The position numbers and the translations under genes are program-made. A DNA stretch of 64,000 nucleotides from Lineus longissimus (taxonomy: Eukaryota > Nemertea > Pilidiophora > Heteronemertea > Lineidae), in the NCBI RefSeq assembly GCF_910592395.1, contig NC_088317.1, positions 9,488,001 through 9,552,000 of the forward strand, read 5' to 3'. This document shows positions 1 through 10,956 of the stretch, in pieces. The notes below the pieces were generated by a model, which worked only from the letters and a program-made list of their open reading frames with translations, was not told where the DNA came from and made no database searches. Each line of letters begins with the position of its first letter. Position 1 is the first letter of the stretch.

Positions 1-958
1 CTAGCTTGACTAACGCTGCTAGCATCTGATCTTTGGGTTGAGTTAACATTGTCTGCCTTGGCAACACAGTCTCCTGTCCACATACCAATTTATCAATCCA
101 TTCATCGATTGGCGGTCGCATCTCCCACGAAGGTGATTCAGAATCCAAAACATATTGGTTTGCATCAGCTCGAGTATCTTCATCTGGTAACACATGATAC
201 ACTAAGCCCGGTGTGACTGAATGTTGAGCAAATGGCGCAGTTCGATTTCCACTGACTGGCGGTTTGTACGGAATACTTGTTGTTGTAATACGATGAGCCA
301 ACTCCTTAAACATAACGCGAGGTGCTGTGGTTGCACCAACAGGCCTAGGTTGCTCGGGTTTCTTGGGCTTTACATCTTTAGGCACTTTGCTCGACTTCAG
401 CCACTCCTCTTTTTCTTGTTGTTTCTGTCTTCCCTTCTTTACCTCTTCCCGTAGTCTAGATGCGTTCAATTCAGCCTTGACAAATGCCTGCTTCTGTTCT
501 ACTCTTCGGTCACTCCGTAGTTGATCTGGATACATACTACTAACAGCAAGTTTGTGATCAGATGATATGGATTCAGTTTCAGATAACACACCAGTAGTAA
601 CGGATTGAATGTCATCAGACAATAGACGTGTTGCAATGTTCTGCATTACTTGATTAGCATGCTCAGCTCTCACTTGCATCCAGTCATTAGCTTGTTGTAC
701 CGCGGACGGGGATTCGATTAATGAAATGTATAGTTCGTGTGTAGTTGTGAGTGTGTCTAAATCAGATTGGACATTCACGGAACAGTCTCTAAGTGTGGCC
801 TTCGACCAGCCATCCTCTACGGCTCGTATTGCTTTGTTGCATCTCTTTCTCAAGGTTCAAGCATTGGATGACCTCAGCTTCTTAATTTGCGACAACACTT
901 GGGTTTGGCTACCATTTTGTTGTTGGGTGGCAGCAGTGTCACGAATGAGTTGCAATTC
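1..958 (-). pseudogene. BEL/Pao-like gag N-terminal region, partial
   Basis: On the minus strand one frame is open from about 856 to the left window edge, and continues upstream to about 958 across a single TGA at 857-859. The product is hydrophilic, has a Lys/Glu/Gln-rich coiled-coil stretch (around 400-490) and a Pro-rich linker (around 310-370). It then enters a segment with the word DEWIDKLV and a run resembling the start of a BEL/Pao gag (a Leu-rich strand ahead of the retroelement gag core). No protease or RT is visible because the element runs off the window. A BEL/Pao pol lies further right on the same strand, but the two are 15 kb apart and need not be one insertion. Family assignment is inference from overall look, not from a diagnostic motif. 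Confidence 0.4.
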
Positions 959-1655
959 GTACCAATATTTATAAAAAGATGATAATGGGCATGGTTGCAC
1001 AATGCAAAAAATCACTCATCGAATTTTAGAATTGGGATAAATTTTGGTTGAGAACTACACAACAATGTACATGAATGTACACGATGTATGCACTGTGACT
1101 GTGAAGAAAATTTTGGGTAAAATTGAGAGTAAAATCATGGATAAATTTACCACAACTTTCTATAAATTACTTTTTGTGCATGACAAGCACAACAGATAGA
1201 ATAAAGAAGATGAAATGGGTTGAATTTGTATAATTATTGGATGGAAAAAGCAGGGTGCAAATGCACGCACTGCACAATGTACTACACAGTGCACACAACG
1301 TAGTACAACATGTACATGGAGTGAATACTAGATAAACCTGGGCGGTGAGTGACACTGAAGGTTAGCAAAATAACCCTCTTTCAGATGACTCTTGACTATT
1401 TGACCTTAGTGTAGTTGAATAGGGATAAGCAACTTACATATTGTTGGTAATTTATAATTTTAAAAGTAGGGTAAATAGATATATAATTTTGATTTTGTGG
1501 AAGAAATATGAAACTGGGTGTTTAAAGATGGGTGCCGAATTGCAACTGTCTGAGCATGCTCAGAGATCAGCACAAAACAAATTTAGTTTAAACATCTATG
1601 GCCAGATGGCAGAATAGACCCAAAAAATTGAGAGGTTTAGAGTTGGACATCAAGA
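959..1655. other. AT-rich non-coding stretch
   Basis: Seen: AT-rich sequence with several TGCACTG/TGTACAT words (about 1060-1320), no convincing open frame and no repeat boundary. Short open frames here look random. Confidence 0.5.
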
Positions 1656-2290
1656 TTCCTAGACACACTACCGACACACCAACTACATAAACCAGCCATT
1701 AAGAAATTCACCTTTAGAAAAACAATGGTATCTTACATCAATCAACAGTGGCAAGCTGACCTGGTTGACATGCCAAAATATGATAGTAAGAATAAAGGAT
1801 TCAGATTCACTTTAACAGTCATAGATTTGTTCAGCTTCGTTATGCTTGGGCTGTGGCAGTGAAGAATAAGAGAGGAGAAGAAATCAGAGATTCATTTAAA
1901 GTGATTTTTAAAGAGTTAACACCAGTTACGGCGATACCGGAAAAGAATCAATTCGATGACAGTACTGAATTCTACAACAAACACTTCAAGCAACTTTTAA
2001 CAGAAAATGACATAGAGTGGTTCTCCTCAAAATCGGACAAGAAATCAGCAGTCGTAGAGAGATTCAACAGGACTTTGAAAGAGAAGATGTGGAGGTATTT
2101 CACTGCTAAAGAGACTGACAAGTGGACTGACGTGCTGGATGATTTGGTCAGTGGTACAATAATACATTTCACTCATCAATAGGTATGAAACCAATAGACG
2201 CCAGAAAGATGGAAGGGTTACAGTGGAAGGGTTACAGTGATAAATTCAATGAATGGTTACCAGTTTCAGAGATTAAATCCCAGAAGTAAA
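1656..2290 (+). pseudogene. Maverick/Polinton integrase (rve family), frameshifted
   Basis: Retroviral-type integrase of a Polinton DNA transposon, which would catalyse strand transfer of the element ends. Reading starts in the linker before the catalytic core (motif LDTLPTHQLHKP). The first catalytic Asp is in QADLVDM (codon 1758-1760). The second is in the FDDSTEFYN segment (1955-1960). The catalytic Glu is in VVERFNRTLK (codon 2057-2059). A chromodomain-like tail (WKGYSDKFNEW) follows near 2225-2260. The frame changes near 1836 and again near 2153, so the copy is broken even though the acidic triad survives. The N-terminal zinc-binding part is missing. A second, differently deleted copy lies at 59870-60400 and shares the LDTLP and DARKME words. 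Confidence 0.8.
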
Positions 2291-2337
2291 ATCTTTAGAG
2301 AATAAAGTAAAAGGTTAATAAAACATTTTTCTATTAA

Positions 2338-2847
2338 ATCAAGCAACAAATAGAAGGACAAATATTTAATAATAATTATGGAACAGTCAATGTTTATCAG
2401 CGTCAACCAGTAGTTTCAGGACCTACATTTAAATGTGTTAAATGCTATGTAACAAAACCAGAAAGTGATTTTGAAAAGAACAGACATAATAAATTCCTGG
2501 ATTATTGTAGATCATTGTGGGTAGATTACCAAAGATCTATTAATAATCCAGTAATTGAAGAAGAGTTGGATAATGTATTACCAATCAAGGAATTCAAATA
2601 TTACACTGAACTGTGTTTCTCTTCGTTAAACATGAGACCTATGGATAAGACAGAATACAGACAGAAGAGTGCTAAAATAGACTGGTCGCTATTTAAGGAG
2701 CAATTAGACAGATCAATTAATTTTATGAACAAAATGATGAATGTAAAATGGTTCGAACAAAGCTCTCGTGACCAAAATGTGGTATCAGATTGGAAAAGAG
2801 TAATTTACCAGTATTTTGGGAATTACCCTGATTTTTATCTTAGCTAG
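2338..2847 (+). CDS. Polinton-associated protein with CxxC zinc motif, unknown function
   Basis: An open frame follows the integrase on the same strand and runs to TAG at 2845-2847 without interruption. The first clear Met in frame is internal (2515), so the true start may be upstream or lost. Near its beginning is CVKC, then about 20 residues later YC, resembling one half of a small zinc ribbon of the kind found beside HNH nucleases. The rest is charged and helical, with several Trp residues. I do not recognise the family. Its position 50 bp after the integrase and matching base composition suggest it belongs to the same Polinton fragment. Confidence 0.4.
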   Translation: MKQQIEGQIFNNNYGTVNVYQRQPVVSGPTFKCVKCYVTKPESDFEKNRHNKFLDYCRSLWVDYQRSINNPVIEEELDNVLPIKEFKYYTELCFSSLNMRPMDKTEYRQKSAKIDWSLFKEQLDRSINFMNKMMNVKWFEQSSRDQNVVSDWKRVIYQYFGNYPDFYLS

Positions 2848-3165
2848 CTTTATGATTAATGATTTTAAACTTAGAAATGATCACTATATTAAGAATGGTT
2901 CAATCAATGAACTTTTAAAGTTATATTATGAAACAATTGAACTATTTACAAGTTTTTATTCTGTTCCGCAGTGAACATAAGAAAACTCATATAATAAGGA
3001 AAATCGGGTGTTATTCAATATAATATACAGAAATGGTACACAGCGCAGCACTTCTGATGATCTTGTCGCATCGTACCTCATCAGTTCCGTAATTTGCCGC
3101 AGGATGGCAGCAGTGCGCACAGAGGGTTGACCTCTCTACGTTTTACACACGGTTCCACACTCTTG

Positions 3166-4205
3166 AATGAAATGGCCAGGGCCATTGTGCTCACCTCATG
3201 TGGAGGAAAGATGGATATAGAGCATGGTATTGTGTCATGTAGTGTTAGGTTTGATGTAGGTCCAAGCAATTACAATTTCCCCAAAATGGCCAATTTACAG
3301 TACATTCGACCTCTGTGACCTTGAAAAGTAGGTCAAATCAAAGAAGACCCGGGTGACACATTGAATGGTTGTTAGAATTAGATGTACCTATGATATAAAA
3401 TTGGTGCCAATCGGGCAAGTCATTACTAGGAATAATGGCATTTTGAAGAATTTAGGATTTGGCCCCCTCCCTGGAGGCCAAACGGCAAATCAGATCGCAC
3501 CAAACTTCGGTACCTGAGATCACCTGACCAAGGGGTACATGTGTACTTAATTTCTGATCAATAGTCATTGCAGTTAAGAAACGTGCCATAGTTACGGCCT
3601 GACGGCGAATTTACGCCATTTGACCTCTGTGACCTTGACAAGAAGGTCAAATTAAAAACCTGTGTGACATATACTGTATGGTGGTTAGATGTACCCATGA
3701 TATCAAATTGGTGGCAATCGGGCAAGAAGTTAAGGAATAATCACATTTTTAAGGTTTTTGGATTTTGCCCCCTGGTGGTCAAGTGGTGAATCATATTGGA
3801 CCAAACTTCGGTCCCTGAGATCACCTGACTAAGAGGTAAATGTGTACCAAATTTGGTATCAATAGTCATTGCAGTTTAGAAACGTGCCATCGTTACATCC
3901 TAACGGCCAATTTACACCATTTGACCTCTGTGACCTTGAAAAGGAGGTCAAATCAAAAACCCGGAGGATATATGATGCACCTTTGCTAGAAGTACCTACC
4001 ATATTTTTTTCAAAATTTCCCGACTACTATTAAGGGAGATATTGCATATTTTCACTTTTAACGTTTGGCCCCCTGGTGGCCAAACCTTGAAACGAATCAG
4101 ACTGAAACTTGGTCTCCAAGGTGTCATTACATAAGGGTACATGTGTACCAAGTTTCAACTCAATAGCTCTAACAGTTACGAAACGTGCCCTGCTAACGGA
4201 CGACG

Positions 4206-4258
<53 letters not shown>

Positions 4259-4311
4259 ACGACGGACGCCACGGTATGGGATAAGCTCACCTCTGCTAAG
4301 AGGTGAGCTAA
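3166..4311 (+). mobile_element. Short non-autonomous element with (GAC)n and 3' hairpin, copy 1
   Basis: The left end carries a palindrome, AATGGCC-AG-GGCCATT, followed by GTGCTCACCTC. The right end is a perfect 10-bp-arm hairpin (4284-4293 with 4300-4309, AGCTCACCTC / GAGGTGAGCT) closing on CTAA. GCTCACCTC near the left end is the inverted form of GAGGTGAGC at the right end, so the element has subterminal inverted repeats. The interior holds about three divergent 300-bp repeats (the TGACCTCTGTGACCTTGA word recurs near 3306, 3619 and 3918). A GAC/ACG microsatellite (about 4199-4258) precedes the 3' hairpin. The CTAA terminus and hairpin recall non-autonomous Helitron/Helentron elements, but that link is inference. 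Two more copies lie at 20426-21521 and 26481-27862. No coding capacity. Confidence 0.8.
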
Positions 4312-5348
4312 TGAGACCAGGAGGTGCTGCTTCTGGTGGCAAGGTCGGGAATCCAGCAGCAATGGTGGTCAGTGTAAGTGATTTTGGAAAATATCAAGTA
4401 TTTCATCAATTTTAACGTCGAAATATGCCTCCAAAAGTGACACTTTTTGCACAGGAAGTAGAACTTGGTCAATACTAACTTACGATATTCGCCATAATGA
4501 CCGTATTACTTAAAAAACGGAAAAATTGGCGTTTGGTTTAGGGTATTCAAGATTGTGTGTATGTAATGTCAGACCAATGCAGTGCACCGTCTTGAAGAAA
4601 AACATTTGTTCCAATTTGGACAACCAATTTTCCATTGTCTTTAGGTCATGGCGCATGCACATAGGCCCTAATGGCGGCCAAGTCCTCCTTGGCTTGCAAA
4701 TGACCTTGGACATTGTCCCAAATTATTAATTATGCTGTTTTGAGTGCTAAGAAGCATTCCCTATACTAGGCACTGACCACAGGAATAGTCATCCTAACTT
4801 TCAGAGCAGCATACCATGCTATAGGTTGATGCAATGTCTTCAGTGCACCCAATACATGCATTGACCTTGAGGTCTATACTCTATGCATGCACTGTGTGCA
4901 TGCAACGATGCATTACAAGAGCACACCATGCCACAAGCCTATTTTGTAACCCTGTCCCTGCCTGTTGTTCTTTTTAGCGTACCCGGTAGGCATAGTAAAG
5001 GAACAGTTTCCGACAATTTCCACACCCGGCCCCCTCCAACAGGAGGCGGGGTCAAGGGGGGGGCACACGGCTGTAACCGATATTACAAATCCCCTCCCCC
5101 CCGGCCCCTCTGGCCGAGGCTATAGGCTTGGCCGGTATACGTGTGTCACCCCTGTGGCCCTAAAGGCAAGCGAGGTAGCCCTGGGGAGGGGGGGGGGGGT
5201 AGGCCTTGGTCTTGCATACCATGCATTCATATTCATGTCCATTTTTGCAGGCTAGCCTCACACTTCCATGACATCTAGAAATGCTACCTACAATACTCTA
5301 TAGAAATGGTTGAGGTTTTTTAAACAATGATACATGTCTCTATTTCAG
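4312..5348. other. Intergenic or intronic sequence, GC-rich block
   Basis: No credible coding frame. Contains a C/G-rich block at about 5020-5210 with runs of G (5184-5198) and purine/pyrimidine asymmetry, and TGCATGCA words near 4880-4910. It ends in a pyrimidine tract plus AG that forms the acceptor of the bromodomain exon at 5349. Upstream exons of that gene may be hidden here, but I cannot place one. Confidence 0.4.
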
Positions 5349-6087
5349 GCACTAACACAGTAATGGCAGTCCCGCAGGCGATGGACAAAGGGAAGGTTGG
5401 GGAGTGCACTGAACTCCTTCGCAAGGTTTTCCACTACCAGGGAGGACGAAAGAGAGTGGCTAGAGATGGCCGAAACCCCTCTGGCTGGTTTAGGTATCCA
5501 GGTAAAACTGATTACTACTTATAGTACCAGTAACTCCAATCAGTTCATGTGATGTAGGCCTACCTATTCGAAGTTGAAGCAATGAAATACCGGTATAAGA
5601 GTTTGCCATGTTGATGAGAATTGATGTCTATTCTGATCACAGTACAATACATAAATTTGTCTCATTTCAGTAAATCCTGATGATGTGCCGGGGTATTGTG
5701 AAGAAATTGATCAGCCAATGGATTTTACAACTATCCAGGAGAAACTAAATGTAAATGAGATCTTTGTCACTACATGTATACGTTTGTTTGTTGAGTTAAC
5801 ATGCAAATCACTCATGAATTTTCCCCCTCCTCCAGATCCTGTGTCTTCTGTTGATGAACTAAGTAGATTCTTGTTTGGCGCCTGTCTTTCATCCTTCCCG
5901 ACGTTTTCAGGGCAACCAGTACAATAATCTCGATGAATTCAATGCTGACATGCTACTTGTTCGAGACAACTGCACTAAATTCAACAGGGATGAAGGCAGC
6001 CAGATCCGTATGGACAGCAACATTGTGTTCGACTCTTATTGCAAAGAATTTGAAAAACTGAAGAACAAGAAGAAGAAAACGCAAGAG
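5349..6087 (+). CDS. Bromodomain, three spliced exons (5349-5501, 5671-5750, 5911-6087)
   Basis: Acetyl-lysine-binding bromodomain, presumably a chromatin reader. Exon 1 ends FRYP and its last G joins TA of exon 2 to give Val, producing the canonical FRYPVNPDDVPGY entry to the ZA loop. Exon 2 then gives IDQPMDFTTIQEKLN, the usual PMDF/TI signature. Exon 3 gives the helix B/BC-loop pattern NNLDEFNADMLLVRDNC-TKFN, where the final Asn of the TKFN word sits at the acetyl-lysine-binding position. Donors are GTAAAA, GTAAAT and GTAATC. Acceptors all follow pyrimidine tracts, and phases agree across both junctions. Exon 1 starts inside a codon, so at least one upstream exon is required. Exon 3 ends in a Lys-rich tail. 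Whether this is a host gene or was captured by a mobile element is open; see the linked downstream exons. Confidence 0.85.
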
Positions 6088-6440
6088 GTAATCAGCAATA
6101 CTTACTGTAACATATATAATGTGGATAAGATACAATCAACACTGATAAGGCACTGCCTTTTTCAGAGTTATTGATACGTATTGAGAGGTGTCAAACTGGA
6201 AACACGACACCATGATATATTACTGTGCTTGGCCAATGAATTCTTTCCAACAGTGGCTTTGATGTTTGTCTCAATTCTCTTGACATAACATAATGCCAAC
6301 TGCGGTGCAGGTCTTTAACCTTGGTGGTAAACAACAACCTACCGGTACTGAATCAGTGCATGTGAATATCTTTTAACTACGGTTTGCAATGAGTCAAGAT
6401 TGCAATGTTTTGAGATAACCTTTACTTTATTTTGCCCCAG

Positions 6441-6605
6441 GGAAAACATAGCAGTTGGAATGTAGGGCAGCACATGTGTGCCCAGAAAGAGGCCAGGCTT
6501 GACATGGCTCACTCCAGTGCAATGAAAGTGGTCCAAAAGCAAGTTGTGCAGCTGGAGAATACTATTTTATAGAAAGAAGATCGTGTGAGAGAACTGAATG
6601 CAGAT
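6441..6605 (+). pseudogene. Coiled-coil exon with in-frame TAG, linking bromodomain to the downstream protein
   Basis: The acceptor TTTTGCCCCAG ends at 6440 and the donor GTAAGT starts at 6606. Length is 165 bp, phase 0 on both sides, matching the phase-0 end of the bromodomain exon and the phase-0 start of the exon at 6773. The encoded segment has a heptad pattern (VVQKQVVQLENTI) that continues beyond an in-frame TAG at 6570-6572 with KEDRVRELNAD and then IEWRERL in the next exon. The stop therefore seems to break an ancestral coiled coil, perhaps by CAG to TAG. Alternatively the bromodomain protein really ends here and the continuation is chance. Confidence 0.55.
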
Positions 6606-6772
6606 GTAAGTAGAAATGATGTCAGGTGCTTCCTCCTGTCTCATGCCCAGTCAGTTGTTAATAGAGCTTCACATTACACTGGCACTAGTAGTATTTAAAT
6701 TTGCCCTCTTTCCTGCTTGGTGATCTTCAGTTGCTCATACATATGTTTAATTACAGTAGTTATAAACTTCAG

Positions 6773-8973
6773 ATTGAATGGAGAGAAAGATTACAGTGCG
6801 ATGTAAGAACTGCAACAACTGAAACTACAACACAAGTAGCGCTTGATCCAGCCAATCAACTGATGCAAGTAGACCAGAAAGGAAACAGGAGGGGCCCTGA
6901 AGTGAAAGTGAAAGTTCCAACTCGAGTTATTCCAAATGACACTGACACTACCCTATTGGATCCGAAGACAGCTAGCAGTCGCGTTAAAAAAACTGTTACG
7001 GCTTTACAATCGGTGCATGGTGGTGATGTGGAAAATGTTAAAGATGGTATGTGGCACTCTCTGGTACAATTGACTAGTCCTGCTGAACTGAAGGTGTATG
7101 TTAAGAATAGTAAGAAATGCAGAAAGGTAGTTAGCCAAGGTAAGGTGATGAAAAGGCAAGTGATTCACAATAGACGCACACACTCCAATATAGTAAGAAG
7201 TGTGAGAGTGTTGTACAAAGTTGGCTTGATCAGCAGCAGGAAGTACAGTGCTATTAGGCTGGCTGACAAAGGTGTTGCCAAACCTGAGTTACTCACTTAT
7301 AAGGAAATGAAGGAAGAAATTGACAAGATTGAGGAAAGTCTTGCGTCCACATCTGTCGAAGGGATCAGTGGTTGTTATAGAAATGTTGAGGCTACTTTGC
7401 TGAAACTAGCCGGTTTGTACCTACGCATCGATGAAGTGCTATCCAAAGATGGTGGAATCGGTCTGAGTTGGTTCAATAAGCCTCGGGGAGAATTTTGTAT
7501 TGCGATAGGTGCAGACGGCGCCCCGTCGGGTAAGTTCAAAACCCAAACATCCCTCCCACTTTCTTTCTTAAATGTACTTGGAAAGGTCGGTAGTTGTGAT
7601 CATAACTTTCTGCTGTTTGGGGCAGATGTTACTGAAGATGATCCAGTGTTCATATCCCAACTCGAAAGGATCATAGCTGAGTTAGAAGAAATTGAGAAGA
7701 AGGAGTTTACTATTGGGTCAGTGGCTGTCAGATTTAGACTTGAGCTAGTCCCAGCTGATTGCAAATGGGCTGCGATAGCATGTGGGGAGTTGTCAAATGC
7801 TGCCACATACCCCTCCACATTTGGCAATGTGCATAAGATGAGCTGGGTACCCTCAATGCATCCTTTGGTACAGACGAGAAGAGCACATGGAAACCATGGG
7901 GTTATCTTCAGAGGTTAGAACATGCTAATAAAGTAATAAGTCTGAAGAAGAACGTGACGAACAGGGCCAAGATACTAGACGCTATCAAAGGCATGCATTC
8001 TCGACAAGAACATAGACCCATTCTGGGTAAGTATTGTGAGAAAGTGTTTGTGGAGCCACTGCATTTGAAAAATAATGCCTGTCAGCAGCTGAATAAGATT
8101 GTTCTCTTTGAGGTCTTGAAGAGAACCGATGACAAAGTGCTCAAAAAGCCCTTCAATGATGAGGAATTCATAGCTTGTCCCTTGGGTAAGTATCTGCACT
8201 GCCTGAGAGAAACAATGAAAGCAGGTAAGATGTATATTCGACTCACTAAATGGCTGAGAGAAGCCAGGACGTCTGCTGGTGGACTCAAAGACTGCACAAT
8301 TCGCTTCACTGGTGAGGACTCGATGAAATTTTGTGTAGAGTTCCCCAATCTCACAAAAGTCTTAGATGAGACCAGTAATACCACTCACTTGAAATTCCGC
8401 CAGCTACTCATTCACTATGCATGGACCTTGCTCAGGGAAGCAATTGCCCTTTGGTCAAAAATCAAGTTCAGTCAAGCAGAACTTGAGCAACTGAAAGATG
8501 TGTGTGAGCTATACCACGCCACCCATGCACTGTTCTTTACGAAACCTTCGCTCACCACCTGGCATATAGGATATATTGTCCCATACCATGCCAAGTTGAT
8601 ATACTGGAAATTTGGTGTTGGTTTAGGTATCAATACAATGCAGGGCAGAGAGGCAAAGCACAAGCAGGTTGCACTATATTCAAAGTTTTCAACTCCCCAA
8701 AATAGGTGGAAATGCGTGTTTAGGCACGAATATGTGCAGCTATACTGGGTTCGAGAAAATGATCTGCAGGGTGAGGCCAAAGAAATGACAAAAAAACGTG
8801 ATAATAGCAAGTATCATGTAAACCCAATTTCGGCAGAATCGTGTAGGTGTGGTTTGAAGAAGAATGATGATGAATGTATTTACTGCAACCACCCTGTTAC
8901 CAAGATGATTGCACGAAGTTGCCGCGAAAGGAAAATCAGTCATGAATTGAGAAAGATGTTTCAGAGCAAGTAG
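6773..8973 (+). pseudogene. Large conserved protein of unnamed family, putative DDE-type transposase-like, one frameshift
   Basis: A long exon (acceptor ends 6772) encodes about 730 residues, in one frame to about 7835 and then in another from about 7840 to TAG at 8971-8973. I recall similar multi-copy unnamed proteins in cnidarians and molluscs, but no domain name. Seen: a strand-like segment ending IGADG (Asp codon 7514-7516), then a Leu/Phe-rich strand FLLFGAD, then VRFRLELVPADCKW (Asp 7757-7759) followed by GELSNAATY. After a long mostly helical stretch comes GINTMQGREAKH (Glu 8650-8652). The C-terminus holds a Cys cluster (CRCG...CIYC). Asp-Asp-long helical insert-Glu resembles hAT/KDZ-like RNase H-fold transposases. 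That role is inference. The exon begins in phase 0, consistent with joining the coiled-coil exon upstream. The frameshift suggests decay or an assembly indel. An ATTAAA follows near 9011. Confidence 0.6.
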
Positions 8974-10946
8974 TTAATGTGTATTGCAATGTGTCGGTTC
9001 ATTCAATAGCCATTAAATATGTTTAAATTTCAAGTGCTGATATTATATAGTATTGATGACAATGTTTCGTGAACAACAGGACACTCAATGTACCAGGTTT
9101 TAGAGTCTGCATTGCATTCCTGATCTGTTTTGAAATTGATGTTTCAGATCATGGTGAATTCAACAGGTATGCGTCTATAATCTATCTAGCATGCACTTTT
9201 ATAATATTGCTTCATTGGCCAGTGGTAGCATGAGCACTGGACAATGATGCCACGGAGGATGGTACTGAGCTACAAGCTTTCCCAAAAACGTTTGCAAGGT
9301 TCTTGTTATTTAAGTCAATAGCAATGCATTTGTGGGCCTGGCAGTGCAATAGTTCGACATGAAGGGGGGAGTAGGGAATGCGGTTGTGGCGGAAATCTCA
9401 CCTTATGTTTCGCCTTTACCTTAGCGACTGGAAAATAACCTTCAAGGGGGGAGGGGGATGTAAGAGTTTTTGAGACACCCTGCATTACAGTACTTAATAA
9501 TTTCCGTCTTCAGTGGCATGAGTGTTGGACTTCAATCTAACCTTGTATATGTTGCATGCTTTCTTGTCCAATTCTGCTGATGAGTAGAAAAGTTTTCCTC
9601 GCTTTGTTAAATGAAATAAGATGCAGCACTTCCAGTGACATTGGGTGATATGAATAAAGACCAGCGAATGCTTTTACTTCAATTTTGTACAGAAAGGCCT
9701 AGTGTAAATGTATGCAGAGTTTTAGAAAAAAGTATTTGCTCGTCTTTATTCATATCATTCATTGTCTTGTCACTTCCAGCATGTCCAGTGACATTGTCCG
9801 TCCATTCTTCAAATGTCTATTTTGTAAATGAAATGATATGTAGTTATTACTCAGACATTTATCTTGATAGTTGACATTGATAGTTGACACCTGTCCGAGG
9901 GTCCGTCCATTCTCAATTGTTTATTGTGTAAATGAATTAATATGTAGCTATAACTCTGACAGTTGACATCTGCCTGAGGGTGCATGCATGTCCAGTATGT
10001 GATATCTGTGTCAGGTGCCTTGGCGAATCCTTCTTGAAAGTGATGATTGACCCTCATCTTGGTGTTAACAAGACAGATTTGAACTGATGAAGGCTATCAC
10101 TCTCACCACATCACTGGAAAAGGCAGGTGGTGTACGACTGTGTTCCTTGAATGCCTCCATATCTGCATAAATCTACTAGTATTACTTTGGGGTGAGTAAC
10201 ACCATGGTGAAGCATCTATCATTTTCAAAGGGGATCAATAAGGCGGCCTTTCACACAGACAGTTTCAATGTCAGGGCATTATATTTACCGGCTTGATCTC
10301 CAAGATTTGTTTTAATGCAGGTACATGTAGGTTTCAGTTAGAAACAGTAACAGTTGTCTATGTTGACCTACATTTTACTGTGTTATTGGGTAGGAGCCCA
10401 TCAATGAGATACCGGATAGTGCTGCGATCAAGATTCAGCCTACAAGTGAAGAGTGAATGTTAAGCTAAATGTGTAAGAAATGTGAAATGTGAATACCCAA
10501 ATATAACGTTTACATCAATTCAATTTTGTTTCCTCACATTGTCATTATTCATAAGTAAAAAATACAGCCCCCACACCCCCAGATCAGGGATATTGCTTGC
10601 TAGTCAATGGCTGGAACATTTAATGACACTTGTGATGCGCATGTCCTGATCATGGACAACCTGTCTGGTTATTGTGTCGCCTGTCCGAGCGATGGACAGC
10701 ATGTAACAACCATGGACAACATTATGTCTCAACCATGCAGACACCATGTCACATACCTTGACTGTGACACATCCCCTGGCTTCCTCCATGGCAGGGGTGG
10801 AGTTAAAGATTGTACTGCCTGATAAGAATGTACTGCCTGATTGTACTGCCTGATAGAATTCACGTTACGTTTTGAATGAGAATATCTGTCCTACTACCGA
10901 TATACTGGATATCAATGAATAAGGTAACAAGGTTTGTTTTCTTATT
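8974..10946. other. Long non-coding stretch
   Basis: No supported gene. Contains G-rich runs near 9365 and 9447, related TGTCCGTCCATTC sentences around 9795 and 9900 indicating a degenerate short repeat, and around 10625-10780 repeated words such as ATGGACAAC/ATGGACAGC and GTCACA. Nothing else recognised. Confidence 0.45.
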
Positions 10947-10956
10947 TCAGATATTT

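Noticed and set aside
4030-4362. Poly-Arg open frames on both strands at copy 1 of the short element
   Set aside because: Product of the GAC microsatellite and element interior, repeated in other copies.
7954-8384. Minus-strand open frames inside the 6.8-9.0 kb gene
   Set aside because: Antisense shadows; the plus-strand frame has the conserved words.
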